A DNA stretch of 64,000 nucleotides, taken from positions 1-64,000 of the forward strand of contig CAWIQD010000013.1 in NCBI GenBank assembly GCA_963837945.1. The letters run 5' to 3'. A program made the position numbers and the translations under genes. How positions within the stretch are numbered: the stretch's first letter is position 1; each line of letters starts with the position of its first letter. The notes beneath the pieces are model-generated. The model was not told where the DNA came from. It worked only from the letters and a program-made list of their open reading frames with translations, and made no database searches. Origin of the DNA: CAVUBL01 sp963837945. Its GTDB lineage: Bacteria; Acidobacteriota; Thermoanaerobaculia; Multivoradales; DATKCC01. This document shows positions 15,885 through 24,356 of this stretch, piece by piece.

Positions 15885-18800
15885 ATGGGCCGCCGCTCCA
15901 CTCCCCGCTACGCCGAGCTCCGGGCCGCCTCGGCATTCTCTTTCCTGCGCGCCGCCTCGGCGCCCGAGGACCTGGTGGAGCGGGCCGCCGAGCTCGATCT
16001 GCCCGCGGTGGCGCTCACCGACCGCAACGGGGTCTACGGGGCGCCCCGCTTCTACGCCGCGGCGCGCGAGGCGGGGCTCCGAGCGCGGGTCGGGGCGGAG
16101 GTGGTGCTGGCGCCGCCGGCGGGCGCCGGGGCCGGAGCGCGCGAGGCCGGCCGGTCCGGCACCGCTTCCCCGCCCGGAGCGCGCGGCCCCCGCGGGCTGG
16201 TCCGGCCGCCGGAGCCCGCCGCCCCGCGGGCGAGCGAGCCCGAGACCCGCCTCACCCTCCTGGCCGAGAGCCGGGAGGGCTACCGCAACCTCTGCCGGCT
16301 GCTGACCGCGGCGGCGCTCGGCCGTCCCAAGGGCGAGGCCCGGGCTACCTGGGACCAGGTGGCGGCTCACGCCCGGGGCCTCCACTGCCTGACCGGCGGG
16401 TCCGAGGGACCGGTCGCCCGGGCGCTCGTCGCGCCGGCGGGGGGCGGCGCGCCGGCGGCCCGCCGGCTCCTCGAGCGGCTGGCGGCGCTCTTCCCCGGCC
16501 GCCTGCACGTCGAGATCCAGCGCCACCGGCTGCGCGACGAGGAGCACCGGAACGCCGCCCTCCTCGACCTCGCCCGCGGCCTGCGGCTGCCGGTCGTCGC
16601 CACCAACGGGGTGCGCTACGCCCAGGCCGGCGACAAGCCGCTCCACGACGTGCTCACCTCGATCCGCCACGGCACGCCGCTCGACGCCGCCGGACGCCTG
16701 CTGGCGCGCCACCGCGAACGGCACCTGAAGTCCCCGGGAGAGATGGCCGACCTGTTTCCCGACCTGCCGGCGGCCCTCGAGGCCGCCGCCGAGCTCGCCG
16801 ACCGGCTCGACTTCACCCTCGAGGACCTGGGCTACCGCTTCCCCGACTTCCCCGTGCCCGCGGGCGAGACGGCGGACTCGTACCTGCGCCACCTCGCCTG
16901 GAACGGCGCCCGCGCCCGCTTCCGGCCCCTGACCGCCCGCGCCCAGGCGCAGATCGAGCGCGAGCTCGCCCTGATCGAGAAGCTCGGCCTGGCCGGCTAC
17001 TTCCTCATCGTCTGGGACCTGGTGCGCTTCGCCAAGCAGGAGGGGATCCTCGCCCAGGGCCGCGGCTCGGCGGCCAACAGCGCGGTCTGCTACGCCCTCT
17101 CGATCACCGCCGTCGACCCGGTGAAGATGGACCTCCTGTTCGAGCGCTTCCTGTCCGAGGAGCGGGGCGAGTGGCCGGACATCGATCTCGACCTGCCTTC
17201 CGGCGAGCCGCGCGAGAAGGTGATCCAGTACGTCTACCGGCGCTACGGCACGCACGGCGCCGCCATGACCGCCAACGTCATCACCTACCGGGACCGCTCC
17301 GCCGCCCGCGAGGTGGCCAAGGCCCTGGGCTACGCCCCCGCCCAGATCGACCGCCTGGCCAAGACCTTCGGCCGCTGGAGCTACGACCGGAGCCGGGGCG
17401 ACCAGCGCTCGTTCGACGGCGAGCTGGCGGCCGCCGGCTTCGATCCGGGCGAGCGCCGGGTGCGCCTGTTCGCCGAGCTCTGGCAGGAGATCCAGCACCT
17501 TCCCCGGCACCTCGGCCAGCACTCCGGGGGCATGGTGATCGCCGCCGGACGTCTCGACGAGGTGGTGCCGCTCGAGCCGGCGGCCATGGAGGGGCGGGTG
17601 GTGGTGCAGTGGGACAAGGACGACTGCGCCGACCTGGGCATCGTCAAGGTCGATCTCCTCGGCCTCGGCATGCTGGGCGCGCTCCAGGAGGTGGTGCCCC
17701 TGATCCGCACCGCCGAGGGCGTCCACCTCGACCTCGCCCACCTGCCACCCGAGGACCCGAAGACCTTCCGCATGCTGCGCGCCGCCGACACCGTGGGCGT
17801 CTTCCAGGTCGAGAGCCGGGCGCAGATCGCCTCTCTGCCCAGGAACCGCCCGGAGCGCTTCTACGACCTGGTGATCCAGGTGGCGATCATCCGCCCCGGC
17901 CCGATCGTCGGCAATCTCGCCAACCCCTACTTCGAGCGCCGCCGGGGGCGCGAGCCGGTGACCTACCCCCATCCCTCGCTCCGGCCGATCCTCGAGCGCA
18001 CCCTGGGGGTGCCGCTGTTCCAGGAGCAGATCTTGAAGATCGCCATGGTCGCGGCCGGCTTCACCGGCGGCGAGGCCGAGGAGCTGCGCCGGGCCATGGG
18101 CTTCAAGCGCTCGGTCGACCGCATGCGCCGGATCGAGGAGCGCCTGCGCACCGGCATGGCCGCGCGGGGCATCGTCGGCCGGGTCCAGGACGAGATCGTC
18201 CACGGCATCACCTCGTTCGCCCTCTACGGCTTCCCCGAGTCCCACGCCGCGAGCTTCGCCCTGATCGCCTACGCCAGCGCCTACCTCAAGGCCCACCACC
18301 CCACCGCGTTCCTGATCTCGCTCTTGAACGCCTGGCCGATGGGCTTCTACCACCCATCCAGCCTGATCCAGGACGCCCGCCGCCACGGCGTCGAGGTGCT
18401 CGCGATCGACGTCGACCGCTCCGGCTACGGCTGCACCTGGGAGGAGGGCCGGTGCCGGCTGGGGCTGCGCTTCGTCCACGGGCTGCGCCGGGAGGCGGGC
18501 GAGCGGATCGCCGCCGAGCGCGCGGCCGGCGGTCCCTACGCGAGCGCGGAGGACCTCGGCCGGCGCTCGGCGCTGCGCGAGGACGAGCTCGCCACGCTCG
18601 CCGAGCTCGGCGCCCTGGGCTCGCTCGGCCTCACGCGGCGCGCGGCGCTCTGGCAGGCCGCCCGGGTGGGGCGCCCGGCCGGTCCCCTGCTCGCCGGCGA
18701 GCCGGACTCGGGGCCCTCGCCGCTCGCCGAGATGACCGCGGTCGAGGAGACGGTCGCCGACTTCCGGGGCTCGTCGCTCACCACCGGCGTCCATCCGATG

Positions 18801-19145
18801 GCCCATCTCCGCGGCTCGCTCAAGCGCAACGGCGTGGTGCGCACCGCGGACCTCGGCCGCTTTCCCCGGGGCACGCGGCTACGCACCGCCGGCGCGGTGA
18901 TCGTGCGCCAGCGGCCGGGCACGGCGAAGGGGGTGCTGTTCATCACGGTCGAGGACGAGTCGGGGATGGCGCAGGCGATCTTGTCGCCGGAGCTGTTCCG
19001 GGAGAAGCGGAGCCTGGTGGTGGGGGCGGCGGGGCTGGTGGTGGAGGGGGTGCTGGAGACGAAGGACGGGTCGCTTTCTATTCGAGCGGAGAAGTTGTGG
19101 CCGCTGGCGGGGCTGGCGCGCGGGGAGAGTCACGACTTCCGGTAG
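15885..19145 (+). CDS. dnaE2: Error-prone DNA polymerase III alpha subunit DnaE2
   Basis: A 1086-residue C-family polymerase of the DnaE2 type, which extends past lesions together with ImuA and ImuB. The order is: PHP domain (YAELRAASAFSFLRAASAPE), with a Gly/Ala/Pro-rich insertion of about 45 residues near residue 80; the polymerase active site with QGRGSAANSAVCY and the acidic PDIDLD; helix-hairpin-helix and OB regions (HAASFALIAYASAYLKAHHP, later VIVRQRPGTAKGV). The ATG at 15885 gives the MGRRSTPRYAEL start; upstream reading to 15843 runs through the promoter. The last roughly 60 codons use G-ending codons much more than the rest. Confidence 0.96.
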   Translation: MGRRSTPRYAELRAASAFSFLRAASAPEDLVERAAELDLPAVALTDRNGVYGAPRFYAAAREAGLRARVGAEVVLAPPAGAGAGAREAGRSGTASPPGARGPRGLVRPPEPAAPRASEPETRLTLLAESREGYRNLCRLLTAAALGRPKGEARATWDQVAAHARGLHCLTGGSEGPVARALVAPAGGGAPAARRLLERLAALFPGRLHVEIQRHRLRDEEHRNAALLDLARGLRLPVVATNGVRYAQAGDKPLHDVLTSIRHGTPLDAAGRLLARHRERHLKSPGEMADLFPDLPAALEAAAELADRLDFTLEDLGYRFPDFPVPAGETADSYLRHLAWNGARARFRPLTARAQAQIERELALIEKLGLAGYFLIVWDLVRFAKQEGILAQGRGSAANSAVCYALSITAVDPVKMDLLFERFLSEERGEWPDIDLDLPSGEPREKVIQYVYRRYGTHGAAMTANVITYRDRSAAREVAKALGYAPAQIDRLAKTFGRWSYDRSRGDQRSFDGELAAAGFDPGERRVRLFAELWQEIQHLPRHLGQHSGGMVIAAGRLDEVVPLEPAAMEGRVVVQWDKDDCADLGIVKVDLLGLGMLGALQEVVPLIRTAEGVHLDLAHLPPEDPKTFRMLRAADTVGVFQVESRAQIASLPRNRPERFYDLVIQVAIIRPGPIVGNLANPYFERRRGREPVTYPHPSLRPILERTLGVPLFQEQILKIAMVAAGFTGGEAEELRRAMGFKRSVDRMRRIEERLRTGMAARGIVGRVQDEIVHGITSFALYGFPESHAASFALIAYASAYLKAHHPTAFLISLLNAWPMGFYHPSSLIQDARRHGVEVLAIDVDRSGYGCTWEEGRCRLGLRFVHGLRREAGERIAAERAAGGPYASAEDLGRRSALREDELATLAELGALGSLGLTRRAALWQAARVGRPAGPLLAGEPDSGPSPLAEMTAVEETVADFRGSSLTTGVHPMAHLRGSLKRNGVVRTADLGRFPRGTRLRTAGAVIVRQRPGTAKGVLFITVEDESGMAQAILSPELFREKRSLVVGAAGLVVEGVLETKDGSLSIRAEKLWPLAGLARGESHDFR

Positions 19146-19158
19146 GGCGGGAGCGTGC

Positions 19159-19240
19159 ACGCACACGGCCCGGGGGGCGGTGGGGTTTCGGCGGCAGACT
19201 GCGCCGGCGAAACCCCACGCGTCCCCCCGGGCCTGCGTGA
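19159..19240. repeat. Large hairpin downstream of dnaE2
   Basis: Arms GGCCCGGGGGG...TGGGGTTTCG (19167-19190) and CGAAACCCCA...CCCCCCGGGCC (19208-19233) pair over more than 20 bp, with further pairing of CACGCA with TGCGTG outside. There is no T-tract, so it may be a dispersed palindrome rather than a classic terminator. Confidence 0.75.
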
Positions 19241-19336
19241 ACCGGACTCCGGAAGGCTCGGCCCGCGGGCCACAGGAGGGGATGGGGGAGATCGGCGGGC
19301 TCGGACTCCGGTCCACCCGGCACCGAACCCATGAAG

Positions 19337-19358
19337 CGGCCGAGCTCTGTCTCGGCCG
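19337..19358 (-). repeat. REP family A palindrome, inverted copy
   Basis: CGGCCGAGCTCTGTCTCGGCCG flanked by GAACCCATGAAG and GGCGAACG. It is in opposite orientation to the copy at 19496, so the two form an inverted doublet about 140 bp apart. Confidence 0.8.
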
Positions 19359-19495
19359 GGCGAACGCCCAGAGGGGCACCGAACCGCTCCGCCGATCGGC
19401 GTTACCTCCGCCCCGACACCCCAGTTACGTGCCACATCTGGGCGAGGGGCATCGGGTCAATAGGCACCGTCGGGTGCCCCCGCGCCCCGTTCGCC

Positions 19496-19517
19496 CGGCC
19501 GAGACAGAGCTCGGCCG
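19496..19517 (+). repeat. REP family A palindrome
   Basis: CGGCCGAGACAGAGCTCGGCCG with flanks GTTCGCC and CTTCATGGGTT. It is one half of an inverted doublet with 19337-19358. Confidence 0.8.
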
Positions 19518-19572
19518 CTTCATGGGTTGGGTGCCGCGGCCGACCATGGAGGGCGGAGGGACGGGAGGGGGC

Positions 19573-19877
19573 GTCCCCTTCCCCCCCGTGGGGTGGGAAG
19601 GGGATCGACGGGATGCGGGGGCATCCGGTCAATCGTCCCTTCCCCCCGTGGGGTGGGAAGGGGATCGAGGGGATGCGGGGGGCATCCGGTCAATCGTCCC
19701 CTTCCCCCCCGTGGGGTGGGAAGGGGATCGAGGGGATGCGGGGGGGATCTGGTCAATCGTCCCCTTCCCCCCCGTGGGGAGGGAAGGGGATCGAGGGGAT
19801 GCGGGGGGGATCTGGTCAACCGTCCCCTTCCCCCCCTGGGGGTGGGAAGGGGATCGAGGGGATGCGGGGGGCTCTGG
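19573..19877. repeat. Tandem array of five ~62-bp units
   Basis: Five successive units built on CCCCTTCCCCCCCGTGGGG, GGGAAGGGGATCGAGGGG and ATGCGGGGGG, then a variable CATCCGGTCAAT-type link. Each unit contains a self-complementary CCCCTTCCC/GGGAAGGGG hairpin. Units differ by a few bases. The array runs up to the stop codon of the symporter gene. A single related sequence occurs at about 47900-47975. Confidence 0.85.
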
Positions 19878-21290
19878 TCAGTTGAATGCCACGCCTTGAA
19901 TCACCGAGGCGATGATCCAGGCGATCGCGAGGGGGCAGACGATCCGGAGCAGGAGCTTCCAGAGCCAGTGATAGCGGAAGGGGCCGCCGCCGGCCTCGAG
20001 CTCGTCCCGGGTCAGCCGGTTGCTCAGGAACCAGCCGGTGAAGGCCGAGATGAAGAACCCTCCGACCGGCAGCATCCAGTTCGATGCCAGGTAGTCCATG
20101 ACGTTGAACAGCCCGACCCGCGAGTCGCCCGGCCCGTGGCCCACCGGCGCCCAGTGCGCCAGGGTCGGGCTCGCCCCCAGGGAGTACGCCGCGAAGCCGC
20201 CGAGGGCGGTGATCACCGTGCCCGTGATCCAGGTGGCGCGCCGGCGGCTCCAGCCCCGGTGGTCGATGAAGTAGGAGACCACCACCTCGAGCAGCGAGAT
20301 CGTCGAGGTCAGGGCGGCGAAGGCGACCAGCAGGTAGAAGAGCGGCGCCAGGATCGTGCCCAGCGGCAGCTGGTAGAGCATCTTGGGGATCGTCGTGAAC
20401 AGGATCGCCGCGCTCTTCGAGAAGGTGTCGGTCCGCTGCGCCTCGGGGACGGTGAAGATGATCGAGAACATGACCACGCAGGCCATGAGCGCGATCAACG
20501 TGTCGAGCACGCAGACCAGGGCGGCGTCGCGGCGGATGGAGTGGTCCCGCGCCACGTACGAGCCGTAGGTGATCATCGCGCCCATGCCGAGCGACAGGGT
20601 GAAGAACGAGTGGCCCACCGCCTCGAGCACCGCCTGGCGGTCGATCGGGCTGAAGTGGAAGAGGAAGGAGATCGCCTCGTGGAAGCCCGGCGACCAGATC
20701 GACACCACGCAGAGCAGGGCCAGGATGGCGAAGAGCACGGGCAGGAGGATCTTGGTGACCCGCTCGATCCCCCCCTTGACCCCCATCAGGATCACGCCGA
20801 TCGTGAGCAGCATGAAGAACGTGTGGAAGACGAGGGGCAGCCAGCCGCTGGAGACGAACGACACGAACTGCCCCTGGAGATCGTTCGCGACCTCGGGCGG
20901 GAAGCCGCCGATCGACCATCCCACGCACTTGCCGAAGTAGTAGACCGTCCAGCCCGCGACCACCGAGTAGTAGGAGAGGATGATGAAACCGGTGAACACC
21001 CCGAGGTAGCCGACCGCGGCCCACAGCCGGCCACCGGCGACCCCGCGGGCGAGCTCGAGGAAGGCGCTCACGGGGCTCGTCCCGGTGCGCCGGCCGATCA
21101 GGATCTCGGCCATCATGATCGGCGCCCCGATCAGCGCCACCGCCGCCAGGTAGACGAGCACGAACGAGCCGCCCTGGTGGGCGTAGGTGATGTAGGGGAA
21201 CTTCCAGATGTTGCCCAGACCGATCGCCGAGCCCGCCGCCGCGACGACGAAGCCCAGGTGACTGAACGAGGCCCGTTTCTGCACTTGCAT
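19878..21290 (-). CDS. Neurotransmitter:sodium symporter family transporter
   Basis: A 470-residue inner-membrane transporter of the NSS (SNF, LeuT-like) family, which moves amino acids or related amines with sodium. The signature GSAIGLGNIWKFPYI occurs in the first helix, and 11-12 hydrophobic segments follow. Length is typical of bacterial members. The substrate cannot be told from sequence. The stop codon abuts the 62-bp tandem array, which would form hairpins in the 3' end of this transcript. Confidence 0.95.
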   Translation of the reverse strand: MQVQKRASFSHLGFVVAAAGSAIGLGNIWKFPYITYAHQGGSFVLVYLAAVALIGAPIMMAEILIGRRTGTSPVSAFLELARGVAGGRLWAAVGYLGVFTGFIILSYYSVVAGWTVYYFGKCVGWSIGGFPPEVANDLQGQFVSFVSSGWLPLVFHTFFMLLTIGVILMGVKGGIERVTKILLPVLFAILALLCVVSIWSPGFHEAISFLFHFSPIDRQAVLEAVGHSFFTLSLGMGAMITYGSYVARDHSIRRDAALVCVLDTLIALMACVVMFSIIFTVPEAQRTDTFSKSAAILFTTIPKMLYQLPLGTILAPLFYLLVAFAALTSTISLLEVVVSYFIDHRGWSRRRATWITGTVITALGGFAAYSLGASPTLAHWAPVGHGPGDSRVGLFNVMDYLASNWMLPVGGFFISAFTGWFLSNRLTRDELEAGGGPFRYHWLWKLLLRIVCPLAIAWIIASVIQGVAFN

Positions 21291-21406
21291 ACCCTCCCGG
21301 AGAACAACCGGTCCCCACCCCTCGAGAGACAGAAGACCAAGACGCCCTGGAAAACGACCTCCGGGATTGTAACCGAGCCTTCGCGGCCTCGCCGTGCGGG
21401 CGGGTC

Positions 21407-22237
21407 TCAGGCTCCTTCGACCCGCTCCGGGTGAGAGTAGACGTTGAACCGTCCGTCGCGGACGAAACCCACCAGCGTGACCCCGAAGCGCTCGGCCACC
21501 TCCACCGCCAGGCTGGTCGGCGCCGAGACCGCGCAGACCATCGGGATGCCCGCCGCCACCGACTTCTGGAGGATCTCGAAGCTCGCCCGGCCGCTGACCA
21601 GCAGCACGTGCCGGTCGAGGCGGCGCTCGGGCCCGAGATCGCCGTCCAGCACGGCCCGGCCGATCAGCTTGTCGAGGGCGTTGTGCCGGCCCACGTCCTC
21701 CCGGACCGCCCGGCGGGTGCCGGTCTCGTCGAACAGGCCGGCGGCGTGGAGCCCCCCGGTGGCGTCGAAGCCCCGCTGGGCCGTCCGCAGCGCGCCGGGC
21801 AGCTCCGAGATCAGCGACGGGGCGAGCCGGGGCCCGGGCGCGACCGGCTCGCAGCCGGCGACCAGCAGCTCGTCGAGCGCCGCCCGGCCGCAGACCCCGC
21901 AGGCGCTGCCGGTGAAGAAGTGGCGCTCGAGCGAGCGCAGGTTGGGCAGACGGCGGGCGGCGAGCTCGATCTCCACCACGTCGCGCTCGAGCCCGGTCTC
22001 CGGGTCCACCTCGGTGCCCGCCGCGATGCCCGCGATCAGCTCCCGGTCGCGCACCAGGCCCTCGCCGTAGAGGAACCCGACCGCCAGCTCCTCGTCGCAG
22101 CCGGGCGTGCGCATCGTCACCGCCAGCGTCCGGCGCTCGCCGCCGGCCGCCACCCGGACCTCGAGCGGCTCCTCGACCGCCACCGCGTCGAGGCGCTCGA
22201 GAGAGGGGCGCGGGCCCATCTCCCGGATCGTCACCAT
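21407..22237 (-). CDS. fdhD: Formate dehydrogenase sulfurtransferase FdhD
   Basis: A 276-residue FdhD protein. FdhD transfers sulfur from a cysteine desulfurase to the molybdenum cofactor of formate dehydrogenase. The catalytic CxxC loop is visible as TGSACGVCGRAAL, and the C-terminal part has EDVGRHNALDKLIG and LLVSGRASFEI, all characteristic. I start at the ATG at 22237 (MVTIREMG), 29 bp after the PAP2 stop; the reading frame extends further upstream without a better start. No formate dehydrogenase genes are visible in this window. Confidence 0.95.
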   Translation of the reverse strand: MVTIREMGPRPSLERLDAVAVEEPLEVRVAAGGERRTLAVTMRTPGCDEELAVGFLYGEGLVRDRELIAGIAAGTEVDPETGLERDVVEIELAARRLPNLRSLERHFFTGSACGVCGRAALDELLVAGCEPVAPGPRLAPSLISELPGALRTAQRGFDATGGLHAAGLFDETGTRRAVREDVGRHNALDKLIGRAVLDGDLGPERRLDRHVLLVSGRASFEILQKSVAAGIPMVCAVSAPTSLAVEVAERFGVTLVGFVRDGRFNVYSHPERVEGA

Positions 22238-22266
22238 CGCCGGCGCGTCGCCGGAGCCGCGCTGGA

Positions 22267-23160
22267 TCAGGGCAGGTCCTCCCGCGGCGGCGGCGGCACG
22301 GCCGCGGTCGGGAGCTCGTCCCGAGGCGGCAGGGCGACCCGATCGGTCGTGCTCATGGAGATAGTTTCTATCACTCTCCAGCGGCCGGCGAGCCGCGGCC
22401 AGAGCTCGAAGGCGACCAGCACGGCGGCGAGCGCCGCCGGGCCGCCCGCGCTCGGTCCTCCGACCGCGGCGAAGGGCGCCGCCACGAGCGCCACGGCCAG
22501 GTAGGCCGCCGCCGTCGCCACCAGCCCCCCGACGACCAGGACCACGATCCGGGCCGGAGCTCGCGGCGGCCGGAACAGGACCCGGGACAGCAGGCAGCCG
22601 GCGGCGAGCGAGCCGACCTGCGGGTAGGAGCCTCCGGCCCACCACAGGCCGAGGACGGCGACCCCGGCGGCGCGCCGCAGCCAGGGCTCCCAGAGCGGCA
22701 GGCGCGGGAGGCCGAAGCCGGCGACCAGGGCGACGGCCAGGCCCACCGCCACGCCTCCGGCCACGTCGCGCAGGAAGTGGACTCCCAGGAGCACCCGGGT
22801 CGCCGCCACCAGGGCCACGAGGGCCGCCGCCAGGGCCCACACCCACCGCCGCCGCGAGCGGAGAGCCAGAAACCCCCAGACCGCCGCGGTGTTCTGGGCG
22901 TGCCCGCTCGGCCACGAAGCCCCCGTGGCGGTGGCGCGGACCCAGCGCGAGACCGCGGCACCCCCGGCCTGAAAGGGGCGCGGCTCCCGCACCAGGGCCT
23001 TGAGCCAGGTGTTGGTGCCGAACGAGGCCGCGAGCACCAGGCCGAGGCGGCGACCGGCCTCGGGCGAGACCAGCCAGAACACGAGGGCGACGACGCCCAG
23101 GTGGACGTAGCCCGAGCCGAGCCAGGTGAGGCCGAAGAGAATGCGGTGGGCGAGGTCCAT
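22267..23160 (-). CDS. PAP2-superfamily membrane phosphatase
   Basis: A 297-residue multi-pass membrane protein with the three PAP2 motifs: KALVREPRPF, WPSGHAQN and TRVLLGVHFLRD. Such enzymes dephosphorylate lipid phosphates, including undecaprenyl pyrophosphate and phosphatidic acid. The C-terminal half adds several hydrophobic helices beyond the minimal PAP2 core, and the tail is proline-rich. It is followed by fdhD, probably in one transcript though functionally unrelated, and is divergent from the EamA transporter gene. Confidence 0.9.
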   Translation of the reverse strand: MDLAHRILFGLTWLGSGYVHLGVVALVFWLVSPEAGRRLGLVLAASFGTNTWLKALVREPRPFQAGGAAVSRWVRATATGASWPSGHAQNTAAVWGFLALRSRRRWVWALAAALVALVAATRVLLGVHFLRDVAGGVAVGLAVALVAGFGLPRLPLWEPWLRRAAGVAVLGLWWAGGSYPQVGSLAAGCLLSRVLFRPPRAPARIVVLVVGGLVATAAAYLAVALVAAPFAAVGGPSAGGPAALAAVLVAFELWPRLAGRWRVIETISMSTTDRVALPPRDELPTAAVPPPPREDLP

Positions 23161-23292
23161 CGGAGCCGGGAGATCGGAGCGAGCCGGGCGGCCACTCTAC
23201 CGCGCGCGGGCAGAGCCCCCGGGGCGCCCCCGCCGGATGAGAGAATCGCCGCGCCCCGGTGCACGGCCGGGCCCCCCGGAGGAGCGCGCGAC

Positions 23293-24219
23293 GTGGCGGA
23301 GAGCAGGGAGATCTCGGAGACTCGAGGCGCGGCGGCGGCGCGGCTGGCGGTCGTCGGGGCGGCGCTGCTCTTCTCCACCGGCGGCACGGCGATCAAGCTC
23401 ACCTCCTTGAGCCCCTGGCAGGTCGCGAGCTTCCGCTCCGGCATCGCGGCGCTGGCGCTCGTCGTGATGGTGCCCCGGGCGCTCCGCTCGCTGTCGCGGC
23501 GGAGCCTCCTCGTCGGCCTCGCCTACGCCGCCACGATGGTGCTCTACGTGGCGGCGAACAAGTACACGACCGCCGCCAACGCGATCTTCCTGCAGTCGAC
23601 CGCGCCGCTCTACGTGCTCGTCCTCTCGCCCCGTCTCCTGGGCGAGCGGGTCCACCGCAGCGACTTCGGCTGGATGGTCCTGATCGGCGTCGGGCTCGGG
23701 GCCTTCTTCCTCGGCCACCAGCCGACCTTCGCGACCGCGCCCCGGCCGTTGCTGGGAAACCTGCTGGGCGCCGTCGCAGGGATGAGCTGGGCGCTGTGCA
23801 TCCTCGGGCTGCGCTGGCTGGGCAGCCTCGAGCTGCGCTCGCGGGAGGGCCTGCGCGAGCGGCCGGGAGCGGCGGCCGCGATCGCCGGCAATCTGATCGC
23901 CTGCCTCGCCTGCTTGCCCTGGGCTCTGCCGGTCTCGGGAGCCGGCCTCGGGGATTGGCTACCGGTCGTCCACCTGGGAGTGCTCCAGATCGGGCTGGCC
24001 TACGTGCTCCTGACCCACGGTCTCGAGCGCGTCCCCGCCCTCGAGGCCTCGCTCCTGCTCCTCGTCGAGCCGGCCTTCAGCCCGATCTGGGCCTGGCTGG
24101 TCCACGGCGAGGTGCCGGGGGTCTGGCCGCTCGCGGGAGGCGCGCTGATCCTCGCCGCCACCACCGGCAAGGCGGTGAGCGCCGAGGCCCGCCGCCGCAA
24201 GGCGCTGCGCGAGGGCTGA
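23293..24219 (+). CDS. EamA-family (DMT superfamily) transporter
   Basis: A 308-residue, ten-helix drug/metabolite transporter of the EamA type. Two repeated five-helix halves are visible (AALLFSTGGTAIKL at the start; LGVLQIGLAYVLLTHGLERVPAL with EASLLLLVEPAFSPIWAWL in the second half). I start at GTG 23293 (VAESREIS); the frame is open further upstream over the PAP2 gene but without protein character. The substrate is unknown; the family exports amino acids and metabolites. Confidence 0.9.
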   Translation: MAESREISETRGAAAARLAVVGAALLFSTGGTAIKLTSLSPWQVASFRSGIAALALVVMVPRALRSLSRRSLLVGLAYAATMVLYVAANKYTTAANAIFLQSTAPLYVLVLSPRLLGERVHRSDFGWMVLIGVGLGAFFLGHQPTFATAPRPLLGNLLGAVAGMSWALCILGLRWLGSLELRSREGLRERPGAAAAIAGNLIACLACLPWALPVSGAGLGDWLPVVHLGVLQIGLAYVLLTHGLERVPALEASLLLLVEPAFSPIWAWLVHGEVPGVWPLAGGALILAATTGKAVSAEARRRKALREG

Positions 24220-24222
24220 GCG

Positions 24223-24257
24223 CTTGTGAATGAATCATTTATTCACAAGCTCTGAGC
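24223..24257. repeat. Hairpin plus 17-mer shared with position 59117
   Basis: CTTGTGAAT (24223-24231) pairs with ATTCACAAG (24241-24249). The segment ATTCACAAGCTCTGAGC (24241-24257) recurs exactly at 59117-59133. It may be a terminator of the EamA gene or the end of a small repeat. Confidence 0.6.
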
Positions 24258-24356
24258 GCTCGGCACCGATCTTGCGACGACTCTCCTCCAGAAGGGTGGG
24301 CCGAAGGCGGCTCCCCGACGACCGGGCTCTGTGTTTCTTTGGTCTTGGAGGCTTCG

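Noticed and set aside
15867..18806. A 979-codon frame opposite dnaE2
   Set aside because: The minus-strand translation lacks any domain; dnaE2 has full polymerase motifs on the plus strand.
19573..19877. Possible CRISPR array (five regularly spaced repeats)
   Set aside because: Repeats are directly contiguous with no unique spacers, differ from each other, and there are no cas genes.
21407..22237. FdhD as evidence for formate dehydrogenase in this window
   Set aside because: No formate dehydrogenase subunit genes are visible here; the enzyme may be encoded elsewhere.
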